From NCBI RefSeq assembly GCF_020379485.1, contig NC_063446.1:25136610-25200609 (forward strand): a stretch of DNA of 64,000 bases. Reading direction: 5' to 3'. The translations under genes were made by a program, and so were the position numbers. Positions 29,989 to 40,296 of the stretch are shown here, in pieces (positions within the stretch are counted from its first letter, which is position 1; each line of letters opens with the position of its first letter). Under the pieces are notes generated by a model that worked only from the letters and a program-made list of their open reading frames with translations, had not been told where the DNA came from and did no database searches. Origin of the DNA: Brassica napus. Its lineage: Eukaryota > Streptophyta > Magnoliopsida > Brassicales > Brassicaceae.

Positions 29989-32004
29989 ATGAATCCATCA
30001 ACGGACCCCGCAGCAGCTCTAGCTCCGCCTCCACAACCTCCACAGCCCCACCGTCTCTCAACGTCCTGCGACCGTCACCCGGAGGAGCGTTTCACCGGTT
30101 TCTGCCCTTCCTGCCTCTGCGAACGCCTCTCAGTCTTAGACCAAACCAACAACACCGCCTCCTCCTCCCGCAAACCTCCGGCCATCTCCGCCGCGGCTTT
30201 CAAAGCCCTCTTTAAACCCTCCTCCAACGGAAACGCCAACGGTAACGGCCGGGTTAAACCCGGATTCTTCCCGGAGCTCCGTCGCACGAAATCCTTCTCG
30301 GCGTCGAAGAACAGCGACGGCAACGGACTCTCCGGCGCGTTTGAGCCGCAGCGGAGGTCCTGCGACGTCAGACAGAGCTCTCTCTCGAACCTGTTTAGCC
30401 AAGACGAGCAGCGAAACGTTCCGACGACTATCTCCGGCGGCGAGGTTGACGTCGAGCCTCGGAGGTCCAGCGTCCAGGAGCCTGTCCTAGAGGTTAACGA
30501 CGAAGAAGAAGCTGAAAGCGATGACCTCGACGAGGACTACGTCGAAGCCTGCGACTTTGAGATTATTAACGACTTCGACGGCGAGGCTAACGGCGTTAAA
30601 AGCGAGGCTAACGGCGTTACAAGCGACGTTAACGGCGTTAGAAGCGGCGAGATCGTTGAAGAGAGGGAGGATGAGATAGAGGAAGTCGAAGTCCCTGAGG
30701 AGCTGAAGCCAATGAAGGACTACATAGATCTTGATTCGCATTCACAAACCAAGAAGCCATCGGTACGACGTAGTTTCTGGTCAGCCGCCTCCGTTTTCAG
30801 CAAGAAGCTTTCAAAATGGAGGCAGAACCAGAAGCTAAAGAAGCGAAACTCCGGCGACCACCGTCCTGGATCCGCGAGGTTACCGGTGGAGAAACCGATA
30901 GGGAGGCAGCTCCGGGACACGCAGTCGGAGATCGCCGACTACGGTTACGGCCGGAGGTCGTGCGACACCGATCCTAGGTTCTCGCTCGACGCCGGAAGAT
31001 TCTCTCTCGACGCCGGAAGATTCTCCGTCGACATTGGAAGGATCTCGGTCGACGATCCTCGGTACTCGTTCGACGAGCCGAGAGCTTCTTGGGACGGGTC
31101 TTTGATCGGACGGACAGTTTTTCCGGCGGCGGCGAGACCTCCTCCGCCGCCGTCTATGCTTTCGGTGGTGGAGGATGCGCCGGTGCACCGTCACGTGACC
31201 CGAACGGATATGCAGATTCCGGTAGAGGAACCACCTCCACCACCACCACATGTTGTGGTTAATAATACATCCAACAATGTGTCCGACCCGGTTATAATAC
31301 CGGGCGGGTCAATCCAAACCCGAGACTACTACACTGACTCATCCTCCCGAAGGCGGAAGAGTCTCGACAGGTCCAGCTCCATAAGGAAAACCGCCGCGGC
31401 GGTTGTGGCGGATGTGGACGAGCCAAAGCCGCCAGTATCATCAATAGACACTTACTCTGGATCACTGAGGGACAACAACTACGGTGTGGAGACGACTGAT
31501 AACGGTTTTCTCCGGGAACCGGCGATCACCGGCGAGAGGAAGGTGAGTAGTAATGATAACAACAAGAAGTCGAGACGGTGGGGGAAATGGAGCATCTTGG
31601 GGCTTATTTACAGGAAGAGCGTTAACAAGTACGAGGAAGAGGAGGAGGAGGAGAGGTATAGGAGGTTAAACGGAGGAATGGTGGAGAGATCGTTGTCGGA
31701 ATCATGGCCTGAGCTGAGGAACGGAGGAGGAGGAGCGGGGCCGAGGATGGTGAGGAGTAACAGCAATGTGAGCTGGCGGAGCTCCGGGGGTGGAATGGGC
31801 AGGAAAGTCACCGGGTTGGAGAGGAATAAGAGTTCAAGGTATTCGCCTAAGAATGGGGACAACGGAATGTGGAAATTTTATTTGGCGCCGATGAAAGGTA
31901 GCCGGAGAATGAGCGTTGGAGGAGGAGCTGGTGGTGGTGGCGGTGGTGGGTGGGGGAATAGTCACGGCCATTCTATAACGAGGAATGCTATGAGGATGTA
32001 TTGA
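29989..32004 (+). CDS. OPS: OCTOPUS-family (DUF740) polarity protein
   Basis: Single-exon gene of 671 aa. The N-terminus has the conserved Cys-rich family motif (STSCDRHPEERFTGFC, then PSCLCERL). An acidic stretch follows at about residues 165-240, then a basic segment with FWSAASVFSKKLSKWRQNQK, tandem SLDAGRFS-type repeats (about 330-360), proline runs, and the conserved W-rich block SRRWGKWSILGLIYRKS (about 528-545). In Arabidopsis OPS is a polar plasma-membrane protein of provascular and protophloem cells that promotes phloem differentiation. There is no transmembrane segment; membrane binding is by association. The locus between HY2 and the PPR gene matches AT3G09070; OPS-like paralogues are the alternative. 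Confidence 0.92.
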   Translation: MNPSTDPAAALAPPPQPPQPHRLSTSCDRHPEERFTGFCPSCLCERLSVLDQTNNTASSSRKPPAISAAAFKALFKPSSNGNANGNGRVKPGFFPELRRTKSFSASKNSDGNGLSGAFEPQRRSCDVRQSSLSNLFSQDEQRNVPTTISGGEVDVEPRRSSVQEPVLEVNDEEEAESDDLDEDYVEACDFEIINDFDGEANGVKSEANGVTSDVNGVRSGEIVEEREDEIEEVEVPEELKPMKDYIDLDSHSQTKKPSVRRSFWSAASVFSKKLSKWRQNQKLKKRNSGDHRPGSARLPVEKPIGRQLRDTQSEIADYGYGRRSCDTDPRFSLDAGRFSLDAGRFSVDIGRISVDDPRYSFDEPRASWDGSLIGRTVFPAAARPPPPPSMLSVVEDAPVHRHVTRTDMQIPVEEPPPPPPHVVVNNTSNNVSDPVIIPGGSIQTRDYYTDSSSRRRKSLDRSSSIRKTAAAVVADVDEPKPPVSSIDTYSGSLRDNNYGVETTDNGFLREPAITGERKVSSNDNNKKSRRWGKWSILGLIYRKSVNKYEEEEEEERYRRLNGGMVERSLSESWPELRNGGGGAGPRMVRSNSNVSWRSSGGGMGRKVTGLERNKSSRYSPKNGDNGMWKFYLAPMKGSRRMSVGGGAGGGGGGGWGNSHGHSITRNAMRMY

Positions 32005-32863
32005 TCAGCATGTTCATTGGGTGGTTCGGTTAAGGGGTTTATCTCTTTGAACCGTTTGTTTTTTTGTTGTCATTTTGCTGGTTTGGTTTAATTTCGGTGC
32101 AATTGGTTTACTTTAAAATGTTAAGGGGAGGGGCATTTCAAACGAATGACTTGTTGACGTTGTCTATTATAACCGGAATAAACCGCCTTTTAACTATCAG
32201 GTATTCGTTCAAGACTTTCAGTTAAAGACAGATTGGTTTGGTTCACAAACCTAATGACTAGAGGTGGACAAGAAACGAACCAACCAACTCAAACCAAAAT
32301 ATGGCTCAACCATTTGATTAAATCTTTTTATCAACCAAAACAATTCAATCCAGTTCGATTTTAAACGAACCAAAAAATTAATATGTTTATTTAATTAAAC
32401 TAGCTAAATATATTATAATTTAAAATAGTTATCCTTCAAACCAAACAACCCCATATAATGTTATGCATTGAGCTTCTAAATAAATAAAATATTATTGTTT
32501 TACACTATTATCAAAACTGAAATTTATAATAATTTTATTTGATTTAAAGATTATTATTTTTATTGTGATATTTGATTTTGAATCTAAACATAATGCTCTA
32601 TTTTATGTTTTATAAATTAGTTTTTAGCTGAGTTAGAATCAAACTGAAAATATACTTGATTAAACCAAACCCAGGACAAACCACATTAACTTTGATTGAT
32701 TTGTTTTTACACCCGAATTAACCAAATGGAACTAAAACCAAACCAGAACTAAACCGAAATGCCCAATTAATATGGAGTTTATTTAGTTAGAAGTCCGACA
32801 AGAGCTGCTGCCAGAACCCAAAACATGCCGGAGAGATAAACCATCACCGCAAAACTCTCCTCC
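32005..32863. other. OPS-PPR intergenic region
   Basis: AT-rich with many AACCA/GAACCAA repeats at about 32225-32390 and 32640-32770 on opposite sides of an AT-rich core, similar in style to the GGTTCGG-type repeats elsewhere in the window. No clear ends or target duplication were found. Confidence 0.35.
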
Positions 32864-34927
32864 ATGGTCGTCTTCCCCAAATCCCTGTCCCCCAAACACC
32901 TCCTCAAGCTCCTAAAATCAGAGAAGAACCCTCGCGCCGCCTTCGCTCTCTTCGACACAGCGACTCGCCACCCAAACTACGCACACTCCGCCCCCGTCTT
33001 CCACCACATCCTCCGCCGGCTCGCGGAGGCTCGTATGGTCGCCCAAGTCTCCCGCGTCGTCGACCTCATTAAATCGCAAGAATGCAAGTGCGACGAGGAC
33101 GTCGCGTTGTCAGTCATCAAAGCCTACGGAAAGAACTCGATGCCCGACAGAGCCCTCGACGTGTTCCAGCGAATGTCGGAGATCTTCGGGTGCGAGCCGG
33201 GGATTCGATCTTACAACTCTCTGCTCAGCGCCTTCGTGGAGGCGAGACAGTGGCCTAAAGTCGAGTCATTGTTCGCTTACATCGAAACAGCGGGTTTAAG
33301 GCCTAATCTGCAGACGTATAATGTTTTGATTAAGATGTCGTGTAAGAAGAAGCAGTTCGAGAAAGCGAAGGAGCTTTTGAATTGGTTGTGGGAAGAGGGT
33401 TTGAAGCCTGACGTGTTAAGCTACAGCACTGTGATTAATGAGATTGTTAAAGCCGGAGACTTGGATGATGCATTGAAGCTGTTCGACGAAATGTATGAGA
33501 GAGGAGTGGAAGCTGATGTAACTTGTTATAATATTTTAATCGATGGGTTTCTCAAGGGGAGAGATCACAGCAAGGCGATGGAGCTCTGGGAGAGATTGTC
33601 AGAGGATGCTTCTGTTTATCCCAATGTCAAGACTCACAATATAATGATTAGTGGGTTGAGCAAGTGCGGGAGGGTAGATGATTGTTTGAAGATATGGGAG
33701 AGGATGAAAGAGAACGAGAGAGAGAAAGATTTGTTTACTTATAGTAGTATGATACATGGACTGTGTGGGGTGGGGAGTGTTGATAAAGCTGAGAGTGTGT
33801 TTAACGAATTGGTTGAAAGTAAGGTCTTTATCGATTTGGTTACATACAATACAATGCTCGATGGGTTTATCCGCTGCGGGGAGATCAAGAAGAGTTTGGA
33901 GTTGTGGAGAGTCATGGAGCAGAAGAGTTCAGTTAACACAGTGAGTTACAACATTTTGATTAAAGGGTTGTTGGAGTATGGTAAGATAGACGAAGCAACG
34001 ATGATTTGGAAGCTTATGCCTGCGAAAGGATACACGGCGGATAATATAACGTATGGTGTTTATATACACGGGTTATGCGTGAATGGTTATGTAAATAAAG
34101 CCTTGGAGGTGATGAAAGAAGTCGAGAGCAGAGGTGGGAGTCTTGATGTTTACGCGTATTCGTCGATTATAAACTTTTTATGCAAAGAGAGGAGACTAGA
34201 AGAAGCGTCAGAGTTGGTGAAAGAGATAAGCAAGCACGATGTGGAGATTAACTCTCATGTTATTAATGGTTTAATGAGTGGGTTAATCCGAGAGTCAAGA
34301 CTTAGTGATGCTTCTTTTTTACTCAAAGAGATGGCGAAGAACGGTTGTCGCCCCACTGTTGTATCCTACAACATTCTCATCGACGGCTTGCGTAAAGCAG
34401 GAAAGTTTAGTGAAACATCAGCTGTAGTAAGGGACATGCTTGAGAACGGATGGAAACCAGATCTTAGAACATATAGTTCACTTCTGTCCGGTCTTTGCCA
34501 CGATGGAAAGATTGATTTAGCACTAGACTTGTGGCGCCAGTTTCTCAAAACGGGTCAAAACCCTGATGTGACCATGCATAACATTCTAATCCATGGTCTG
34601 TGCTCTGTTGGGAAGCTTGATGGTGCGATGAAACTCGCGGCGGAGATGGAGCGTTGGAGCTGCGTTGCGAATCTTGTGACTTACAACACGTTGATGGAAG
34701 GATGCTTTAAAGTTAGAGACAGTAATAGCGCGAAAGTGATTTGGGGTTACATGTATAAAAAGGGGTGGGGAGCTGATGTTATATCTTACAACATTATGCT
34801 GTCAGGGTTGTGTATGTGCGGCAGAGTTAGGCACGCTATTGAGTTCTTTGATGATGCTCGAAGCCATGGCATTGCCCCAACTGTTGTCACCTGGGACATA
34901 CTCGTTAGAGCTGTAGTGAATTACTAA
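32864..34927 (+). CDS. P-class pentatricopeptide repeat protein
   Basis: Intronless 687-aa protein made of about 17 tandem 35-residue PPR motifs from about residue 45 to the end, such as VTYNTMLDGFIRCGEIKKSL and VSYNILIDGLRKAGKFSETS. There is no E or DYW extension, so it is P-class. PPR proteins bind single-stranded organelle RNA, one base per repeat, and act in processing, stability or translation. The N-terminus is basic, as for a mitochondrial presequence, but the compartment is not certain. Position and length match AT3G09060. Confidence 0.93.
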   Translation: MVVFPKSLSPKHLLKLLKSEKNPRAAFALFDTATRHPNYAHSAPVFHHILRRLAEARMVAQVSRVVDLIKSQECKCDEDVALSVIKAYGKNSMPDRALDVFQRMSEIFGCEPGIRSYNSLLSAFVEARQWPKVESLFAYIETAGLRPNLQTYNVLIKMSCKKKQFEKAKELLNWLWEEGLKPDVLSYSTVINEIVKAGDLDDALKLFDEMYERGVEADVTCYNILIDGFLKGRDHSKAMELWERLSEDASVYPNVKTHNIMISGLSKCGRVDDCLKIWERMKENEREKDLFTYSSMIHGLCGVGSVDKAESVFNELVESKVFIDLVTYNTMLDGFIRCGEIKKSLELWRVMEQKSSVNTVSYNILIKGLLEYGKIDEATMIWKLMPAKGYTADNITYGVYIHGLCVNGYVNKALEVMKEVESRGGSLDVYAYSSIINFLCKERRLEEASELVKEISKHDVEINSHVINGLMSGLIRESRLSDASFLLKEMAKNGCRPTVVSYNILIDGLRKAGKFSETSAVVRDMLENGWKPDLRTYSSLLSGLCHDGKIDLALDLWRQFLKTGQNPDVTMHNILIHGLCSVGKLDGAMKLAAEMERWSCVANLVTYNTLMEGCFKVRDSNSAKVIWGYMYKKGWGADVISYNIMLSGLCMCGRVRHAIEFFDDARSHGIAPTVVTWDILVRAVVNY

Positions 34928-36589
34928 CGTAATGAATGTTGAAGGGGTTGTTGCATAGTCTGGCTCCGGATTTGATCTCTAGACCAGCTCAGCTAGCTTT
35001 CGGTTTTGGAGGTTGAGTTGTGATGTATGTGTGCTTGGAAGTGACATGAGGTTAAATCACAGGAAGTCGATAGTGTACTATACTTATGGATTATACATAC
35101 ATCACAAGCATTTGGGTGAAGACTCACATGGGTTTGAATGATATGAGTAAACTTCATGGAGATCTGATACTTTGGATAATACATATACATTCACAAGCAT
35201 TTGGGTGACTCGCATTTGTTTTGAATGATTTTGAGTTAACATCATCGAGATCTGATGCAAAAGAGAAACTGTAGCTTTATGTATCAAACCAAAAGTGATA
35301 AAATTTCCCACTTTGGGTCTATACTATCTTTTCATATTGATTTGTTTCGACGGATAGAGAGTCCAATTCATAGGTAATACGCAAGATAGCACATGCGCCA
35401 AAACCCAACAATTAGGTAACCAGGTTTACCAGGTACCTCCCTATATAAGAAAATATGCACAGCAAGCACCGTCAAATGCAAGAGGCTATGTAAATATCAA
35501 TTCATCAGCATTAGTTCCTGGAAACCATACTTGGGAACTTATTAGCAACAGCTCCATGTACAAGTTACAAAAAAAAACAAAATGATGATGCAAGGCCTCT
35601 TTTTATAGAGTTGGCAGCTAAAATTTGTAAGGTAAAATGAAATACCATGATGACGCTAAGGCTGCTCTTATTAAAAGATTTCACTCAAAGAATCACTCTG
35701 TCAGCGAGTAAAGAACCAAGAAATGTAACAAGAACTCCCTCCAAACACCATTTCTGCATAAACTACTAGGAGCTTTTTCTTTCACAACCATTCTAAAAAC
35801 TTATATAAAAGGCTAAGAATCCTTTTTATGAATTCAGGTTTTTGGTTCCAACCAAAAATTTGGCTTTGGAAGGGTCTGGTTGTCAAAACTTGATTCCCCA
35901 ATGATAAAGATTGTCTATAATAAACATCAACAGAACCCAAGTTTCACACCAGCTTTTCCATTCACATCAAACAATACTGATTTGAAGTACTGACCAAAGA
36001 GTTGAAGGTGAGGAACAAGATTTGATCCAAAACACTCGGTGCTCAAGTTCAGTTGAATAATTGAACACCTCTTGTCAGGCAACATAGCTGCATAGAAGAG
36101 AATGACTCCAATGGAAACATATTTTGAAGCAAACCCACTTGGAAAAATCTCATGGGGATGTTGCAGATGATTGGTCTCCATGAACATTCTCTTCTTTCAT
36201 TCTCAAGAATGAAGATACAGCGAAGAAGAAGATTTATTCTACATGGAAGGGACTTATTAAAAAGTGCACTATTAATGATTGTTCATCTGTTCTATTCATC
36301 TTGTAGACTTGTATAGCACATAAAGTTTTTATTAATCATTGTTGTAATTTATACGCGCTATACAATATATTCATTACTCATCATGGTAATAAACCTTAGA
36401 AACTACACTATTAATGATAGTTCATCTGTTCTATTCATCTTGAATCTACGTGTATAGTAAAGGAATGTTTAATTGTAGTTTATACATTTTCTGTTTTTTT
36501 TTTCCCTAGACAATGAAACTAGACCTGCTTTAATTTTTTTGATGTTGCGTAATCAAATCAGATACATATGATTGTATTTAGTTTCAAAG
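34928..36589. other. PPR 3' flank and intergenic DNA
   Basis: Contains one copy of a 226-bp dispersed repeat (35064-35289, listed separately). An 86-codon minus-strand frame at 36187-35927 has no recognised domain and is not called. A near-repeat of TTAATGATnGTTCATCTGTTC occurs at about 36271 and 36412. Confidence 0.4.
35064..35289. repeat. Dispersed direct repeat, left copy
   Basis: Matches 40068-40296 in the same orientation, about 85% by eye. It begins AAGTCnATAGTGTACTATAC and ends GCTTTATGTATCAAAC. Each copy itself consists of two roughly 85-bp tandem monomers around CACAAGCnTTTGGGTG. The pair brackets the F-box/KH locus. Confidence 0.85.
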
Positions 36590-36603
36590 TATATGCTTTG
36601 ATT

Positions 36604-36896
36604 TTTTTTTTTTTTTTTAACCGGAGGTTCAAAGGCGACCCGTAATCCGCACGTGGTTTCCGTTTGCCCATAGGCCCGTAATCCGCACGTGGTTTCCGAT
36701 TGCCAACCATCTAATCCCCCTGGTCCGGAACCAGCCGGCACTAATACCCATTACCCAAGGACCCGGCACCAACGCCGCGTTAACTTTAAACTTGGGATAG
36801 ACGTAAAGCATTCCGTGACCACAGGGGGTATTCGAACTCGGGTCCGTATCGGTTGTGGTAACTACCTCAAGACCACTAGCCCACCACCTCGTGGTT
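36604..36896 (-). mobile_element. tRNA-derived SINE, minus strand
   Basis: About 293 bp inserted between perfect 14-bp direct repeats TATATGCTTTGATT (36590-36603 and 36897-36910). On the minus strand it begins with an A-box-like GGGCTAGTGGTCTTGAGG, then a B-box-like GAGTTCGAATACC, and ends in a poly-A tail (T run 36604-36618 on the plus strand). Near its 3' end a unit of about 36 bp (CCCGTAATCCGCACGTGGTT core) is duplicated in tandem at 36639-36700. Confidence 0.88.
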
Positions 36897-37021
36897 TATA
36901 TGCTTTGATTAGGGATGACATTACATAAAAAAAAAAAAAGGGATTGAAAGTCGAGACAAAAAGAAATTCAATATCGTTTCGTCCACTAGTGATAGTGCAT
37001 GTAAATATAGTTCTCTATATT

Positions 37022-37091
37022 CAGTGGCGGATCTAGAGATGAATGTTATGGAGGCATTATCAAAATTGTTTAAGGAATGGCTCCGCCGCTG
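37022..37091. mobile_element. 70-bp hAT-type micro-MITE
   Basis: Starts CAGTGGCGGAT and ends CTCCGCCGCTG, inverted repeats of the hAT type. It is flanked by 8-bp duplications with one mismatch, TCTATATT (37014-37021) and TCTATATC (37092-37099). Too short to encode anything; mobilised in trans. Confidence 0.82.
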
Positions 37092-37202
37092 TCTATATCC
37101 TAACGTGACGTTACATTGCATGGCTCTTAAGAGATAATTGTGCATTTTATGATAATTACTATTAAAGTTATGTTTTTTAACAACCAAAAGTTATGTAATG
37201 TT

Positions 37203-37280
37203 ATGCTTTGGGAACTCCGAGTATTGTAGCAAAATACAGTCATGCTTTGGGAACTACGAGTATTGTAGCAAAATACAGTC
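37203..37280. repeat. 39-bp tandem duplication
   Basis: Two adjacent copies of a unit starting ATGCTTTGGGAACT and ending AAAATACAGTC, with one mismatch (CCGAG against ACGAG). Recent local duplication in non-coding DNA. Confidence 0.85.
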
Positions 37281-37757
37281 ATGGTAATTAGCAATATTTA
37301 ACTTTTGGTTTATTATTTTTAAAATAGAAAATTACTATTAAACTAAATATACTCTAATTATTTTGGTTAAAAAATACTACTAAATGACTATATATTTATA
37401 AGGAAATAATTATTTATTTTGGATTCAGATTTTTCTTAAAAAAAAAAAGAAATTGTTATTAAATATGAAAATTGTTATTAAGTATAAATGTTTAATAAGA
37501 ATTTTTTCAACACATGTCACAATCTTAAAAAAAAATTATTAACATGTGTCTTCATCATCTTAATTGTTAACTTTTAAAAACTAAGGTTTATATAATAACA
37601 AAATTTCTTATTCATGTAAAAAAAAAAATTAAAAAAAAATTTCTTATTCATGTAGGGTTTCCTAGTCTTCAACTGTTATATACAATATATGTATAGATTC
37701 TGAGGCGCAAGGCATAAAAGAGAGAAAAAAAACCTAATAGTTAAAGATTGAAACAAT

Positions 37758-39011
37758 ATGATGACGACGATCTCCGATCTTCCGGTAAATTTGGTAGAGG
37801 AGATTCTCTCAAAGGTTCACTTGAAATATATGAGAGCAGTGAGATCAACTTGCAAAGATTGGGACACTTTATCCAAGAGTGGAAGCTTTTCAAAGATGCA
37901 CATTGATAAAATAAGCGCAGGTGAGGAGTCTATGATGGTCGCTGTCTTGATGGGTTACAATCTATATCTCATGAATGTCGTTAATGACGAAGATCCATTA
38001 ATAGAGTGTAAAGGTAAACTTACTTGCCTAGACAACAAACAAAATAAGATATCTCAAGTTTTCCACTGCGATGGTTTATTGTTATGCGTCTTGGAAGATG
38101 ATGCTACCAAAGTTATCGTTTGGAATCCGTATTGGGGTGAAACAAGGTCGATAGAATTTAGATATTCTGTCCGACCAAACGGATGTGACTGGTTCACTTA
38201 CGCTCTAGGGTACGAGGACAAAGGCGGCTCCACATCTTGTCGTGACTACAAGTTCTTGAGGTTTATAGATCACAGCGTTGGCAATGTGGTCAAAGACCAG
38301 TTTTTATGGTACGAGATTTACGATTTCCAGTCTAGTTCATGGAAGACTCTAGGTGTTACTCCACACTGGGATATAAATTTTCATCAGCGTGGCGTGTCTC
38401 TCAAGGGAAACACTTACTGGCCTGCTTCACCAAGGAAGACATACGAAAGGATTGACAATCACATAATCTGTTTCGATTTTACAAGTGAGAGTTTTGGTCC
38501 TCTTCTGCGTCTGCCGTTTGACGCTGGTGATGATGACACTGTGACTTTATCAAGTGTTAGAGAAGAGAAGCTTGCGGTTTTATTCACTCACTACGAATTA
38601 GGAGGTCCACTGGAGTTAGAGATATGGATTAGTACTAAGATTGAGGCCGAAAAGGTGTCGTGGAGCAAGTTCTTGAGAGTGGCGGACGCGGAATTTTACC
38701 CTCTGATTTCATATGATTGTTTCTTCATTGACGAGGAGAAGAAATTCGCCATGAGTTTTGAAGATGACTACCCCAAAACATTTAACATTGTTGGAGAGGC
38801 TGGATACTTTAAGAAGTTGGAACTCGGAGAACGTTTAGGCAGAGACATAAAGTGGATGCAACATGTGTGCTCTTATGTTCGAAGCCTAGCTGATATCAAG
38901 CAACCTGCTGCTGCTGGAGGTAAAAGGAAACAACAAAGCGAGTTAGAAAAGCAACGATATGATCAAAACATGGCGAGACTTGTTGCAATTAAAACTGCTA
39001 CAGAGGTTTGA
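37758..39011 (+). CDS. F-box protein with F-box-associated domain
   Basis: 417-aa open frame. Residues about 4-45 form an F-box (ISDLPVNLVEEILSKVHLKY, then RSTCKDW), which binds the SKP1 adaptor of an SCF ubiquitin ligase. Residues about 90-300 form a type 1 F-box-associated substrate domain (FHCDGLLLCVL, VWNPYWGETRSI). The C-terminus is basic and charged (GKRKQQSELEKQRY). Target unknown; such genes turn over quickly in Brassicaceae. It has no counterpart that I recall between AT3G09060 and AT3G09040. The last two codons before the stop (GAG, then GTTTGA) look like a splice donor, so the real transcript may continue into the KH exon at 39106. Confidence 0.88.
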   Translation: MMTTISDLPVNLVEEILSKVHLKYMRAVRSTCKDWDTLSKSGSFSKMHIDKISAGEESMMVAVLMGYNLYLMNVVNDEDPLIECKGKLTCLDNKQNKISQVFHCDGLLLCVLEDDATKVIVWNPYWGETRSIEFRYSVRPNGCDWFTYALGYEDKGGSTSCRDYKFLRFIDHSVGNVVKDQFLWYEIYDFQSSSWKTLGVTPHWDINFHQRGVSLKGNTYWPASPRKTYERIDNHIICFDFTSESFGPLLRLPFDAGDDDTVTLSSVREEKLAVLFTHYELGGPLELEIWISTKIEAEKVSWSKFLRVADAEFYPLISYDCFFIDEEKKFAMSFEDDYPKTFNIVGEAGYFKKLELGERLGRDIKWMQHVCSYVRSLADIKQPAAAGGKRKQQSELEKQRYDQNMARLVAIKTATEV

Positions 39012-39105
39012 CTCCACTTTTTATCTTCATTTCTTTTGTAAAGTGTTGTTTTTATATTGTCTTTTGTTGTGTGTTTGTTTGTTATTGTCTCATGATGATA
39101 TGAAG

Positions 39106-39642
39106 TCTATGGCTGTTGAAGCTATTCTTCTTCTGCAAGAGAGGATAAATGATGATGATGAGGAGACTGTTAAGATGCAACTTCTTGTTCCTTCCAGGGT
39201 TATTGGATGTGTTATAGGTAGAAGCGGCTCTGTCATAACCCAAATCAGGAAAAGAACCAATGCCAGTATCCGTATCTCGAAAGGGGATAACGATGATCTT
39301 GTTGAGGTTATTATGATCCTTACCAAAGTTCAATCTTTTCTCCTTCTTTTGCTTTATATTCAATTTCTTTTGCTTCCTCCTTTTGTATCTTCTGTTCCAG
39401 AATATGCTTCTGTAGATTTTGATCAGAGGCGAGAGACAGGGGAAAGCAGCTTGGGAATGGTTTCTTCAGACAGATTCTATGGTTATGAAAGTAGTTTCCC
39501 GGTAAGCTCACATTTTGAGTTCTTCTGATTCTTTTGGTGGCCGATGTCATACTCATGTCTTAGTTTAATTCATAAACAGGCAAGAGATCATGGTTTGGTA
39601 TCAGTCAGTCCATACTCATATGGAGGGTAAGTTTTGCAAACT
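39106..39642 (+). pseudogene. KH-domain RNA-binding gene fragment
   Basis: 39106-39306 encodes most of a KH domain (VKMQLLVPSRVIGCVIGRSG, with the RNA-contacting GxxG as GRSG, then ITQIRKRTNASIRISKGD). 39401-39500 and about 39581-39628 are further exons (DFDQRRETGESSLGM; ARDHGLVSVSPYSYGG) with intact splice signals. The protein start, other KH domains and the end of this KH domain are missing, and joining 39306 to 39401 gives a stop after four codons. It looks like a piece of a plant multi-KH (HEN4/RCF3-like) gene with an internal deletion. It may serve as the 3' end of the upstream F-box transcript. Confidence 0.75.
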
Positions 39643-39794
39643 ACAACAAAGAACTTGGCGTCTTCTTTATCACTTTGTTTCAAATGGTTTAAAACTTTTT
39701 TTCTCGTGTATTAGTTTTTGTTTGTCTTCTCAAATACTTGTTAAAATCTAAAACACTTTCATCTTACCAATTGGTTCAATTTCTAAAAAAAAAT

Positions 39795-39935
39795 AAAAAA
39801 AATTAAGAACCTCATAGGGGACATTCTCAAAACTAATTACAATATTAAGAGTTCTAAACTATTTAAAGTACACAATTAATAATTAAATTAATTTTAAGAA
39901 CTCATTAAAGACTCTAACCAATGGAGTTGCTCTTA
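39795..39935. repeat. Probable truncated MITE end
   Basis: AT-rich segment ending AACCAATGGAGTTGCTCTTA. This resembles Harbinger-type termini in this window (the right end at 53292 also reads TTGCTCTTA). The left terminus is not clear and no target duplication was found. Confidence 0.3.
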
Positions 39936-40067
39936 CTATTTGACATTTTTCAATGTTTGTTTCACTTTAATTGTGATATTAAGTAGAATGAAGTAACACA
40001 AATTATGATTTAATTATTTTTTGGTCTTATATGTTTGTTTCTAGAAGTATTTGGTATTTTTCAAAGC

Positions 40068-40296
40068 AAGTCAATAGTGTACTATACATATTGATTATAC
40101 ATACATCACAAGCATTTGGGTGACTCACATTTGTTTGAACGATATGAGTAAACACCATCAAGATCTGCTACATTGGATCAAACATACTTCACAAGCGTTT
40201 GGGTGGCCCGCATTGGTCTGAATGATTTTGAGTATACATCATCGAGATATTATATTCGATGATGCAAAAGAGAAACTATAGCTTTATGTATCAAAC
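40068..40296. repeat. Dispersed direct repeat, right copy
   Basis: Second copy of the repeat at 35064-35289, same orientation, with the same two-monomer internal structure and substitutions throughout. Together the copies enclose about 4.8 kb holding the SINE, micro-MITE, F-box gene and KH fragment. Confidence 0.85.

Noticed and set aside
30487..31251. Long minus-strand frames inside OCTOPUS
   Set aside because: Shadows of the GC-biased OCTOPUS coding frame; low-complexity products with no family match.
35927..36187. 86-codon minus-strand frame
   Set aside because: No domain, no splice partners and no recognisable family; a chance frame or a remnant too short to call.
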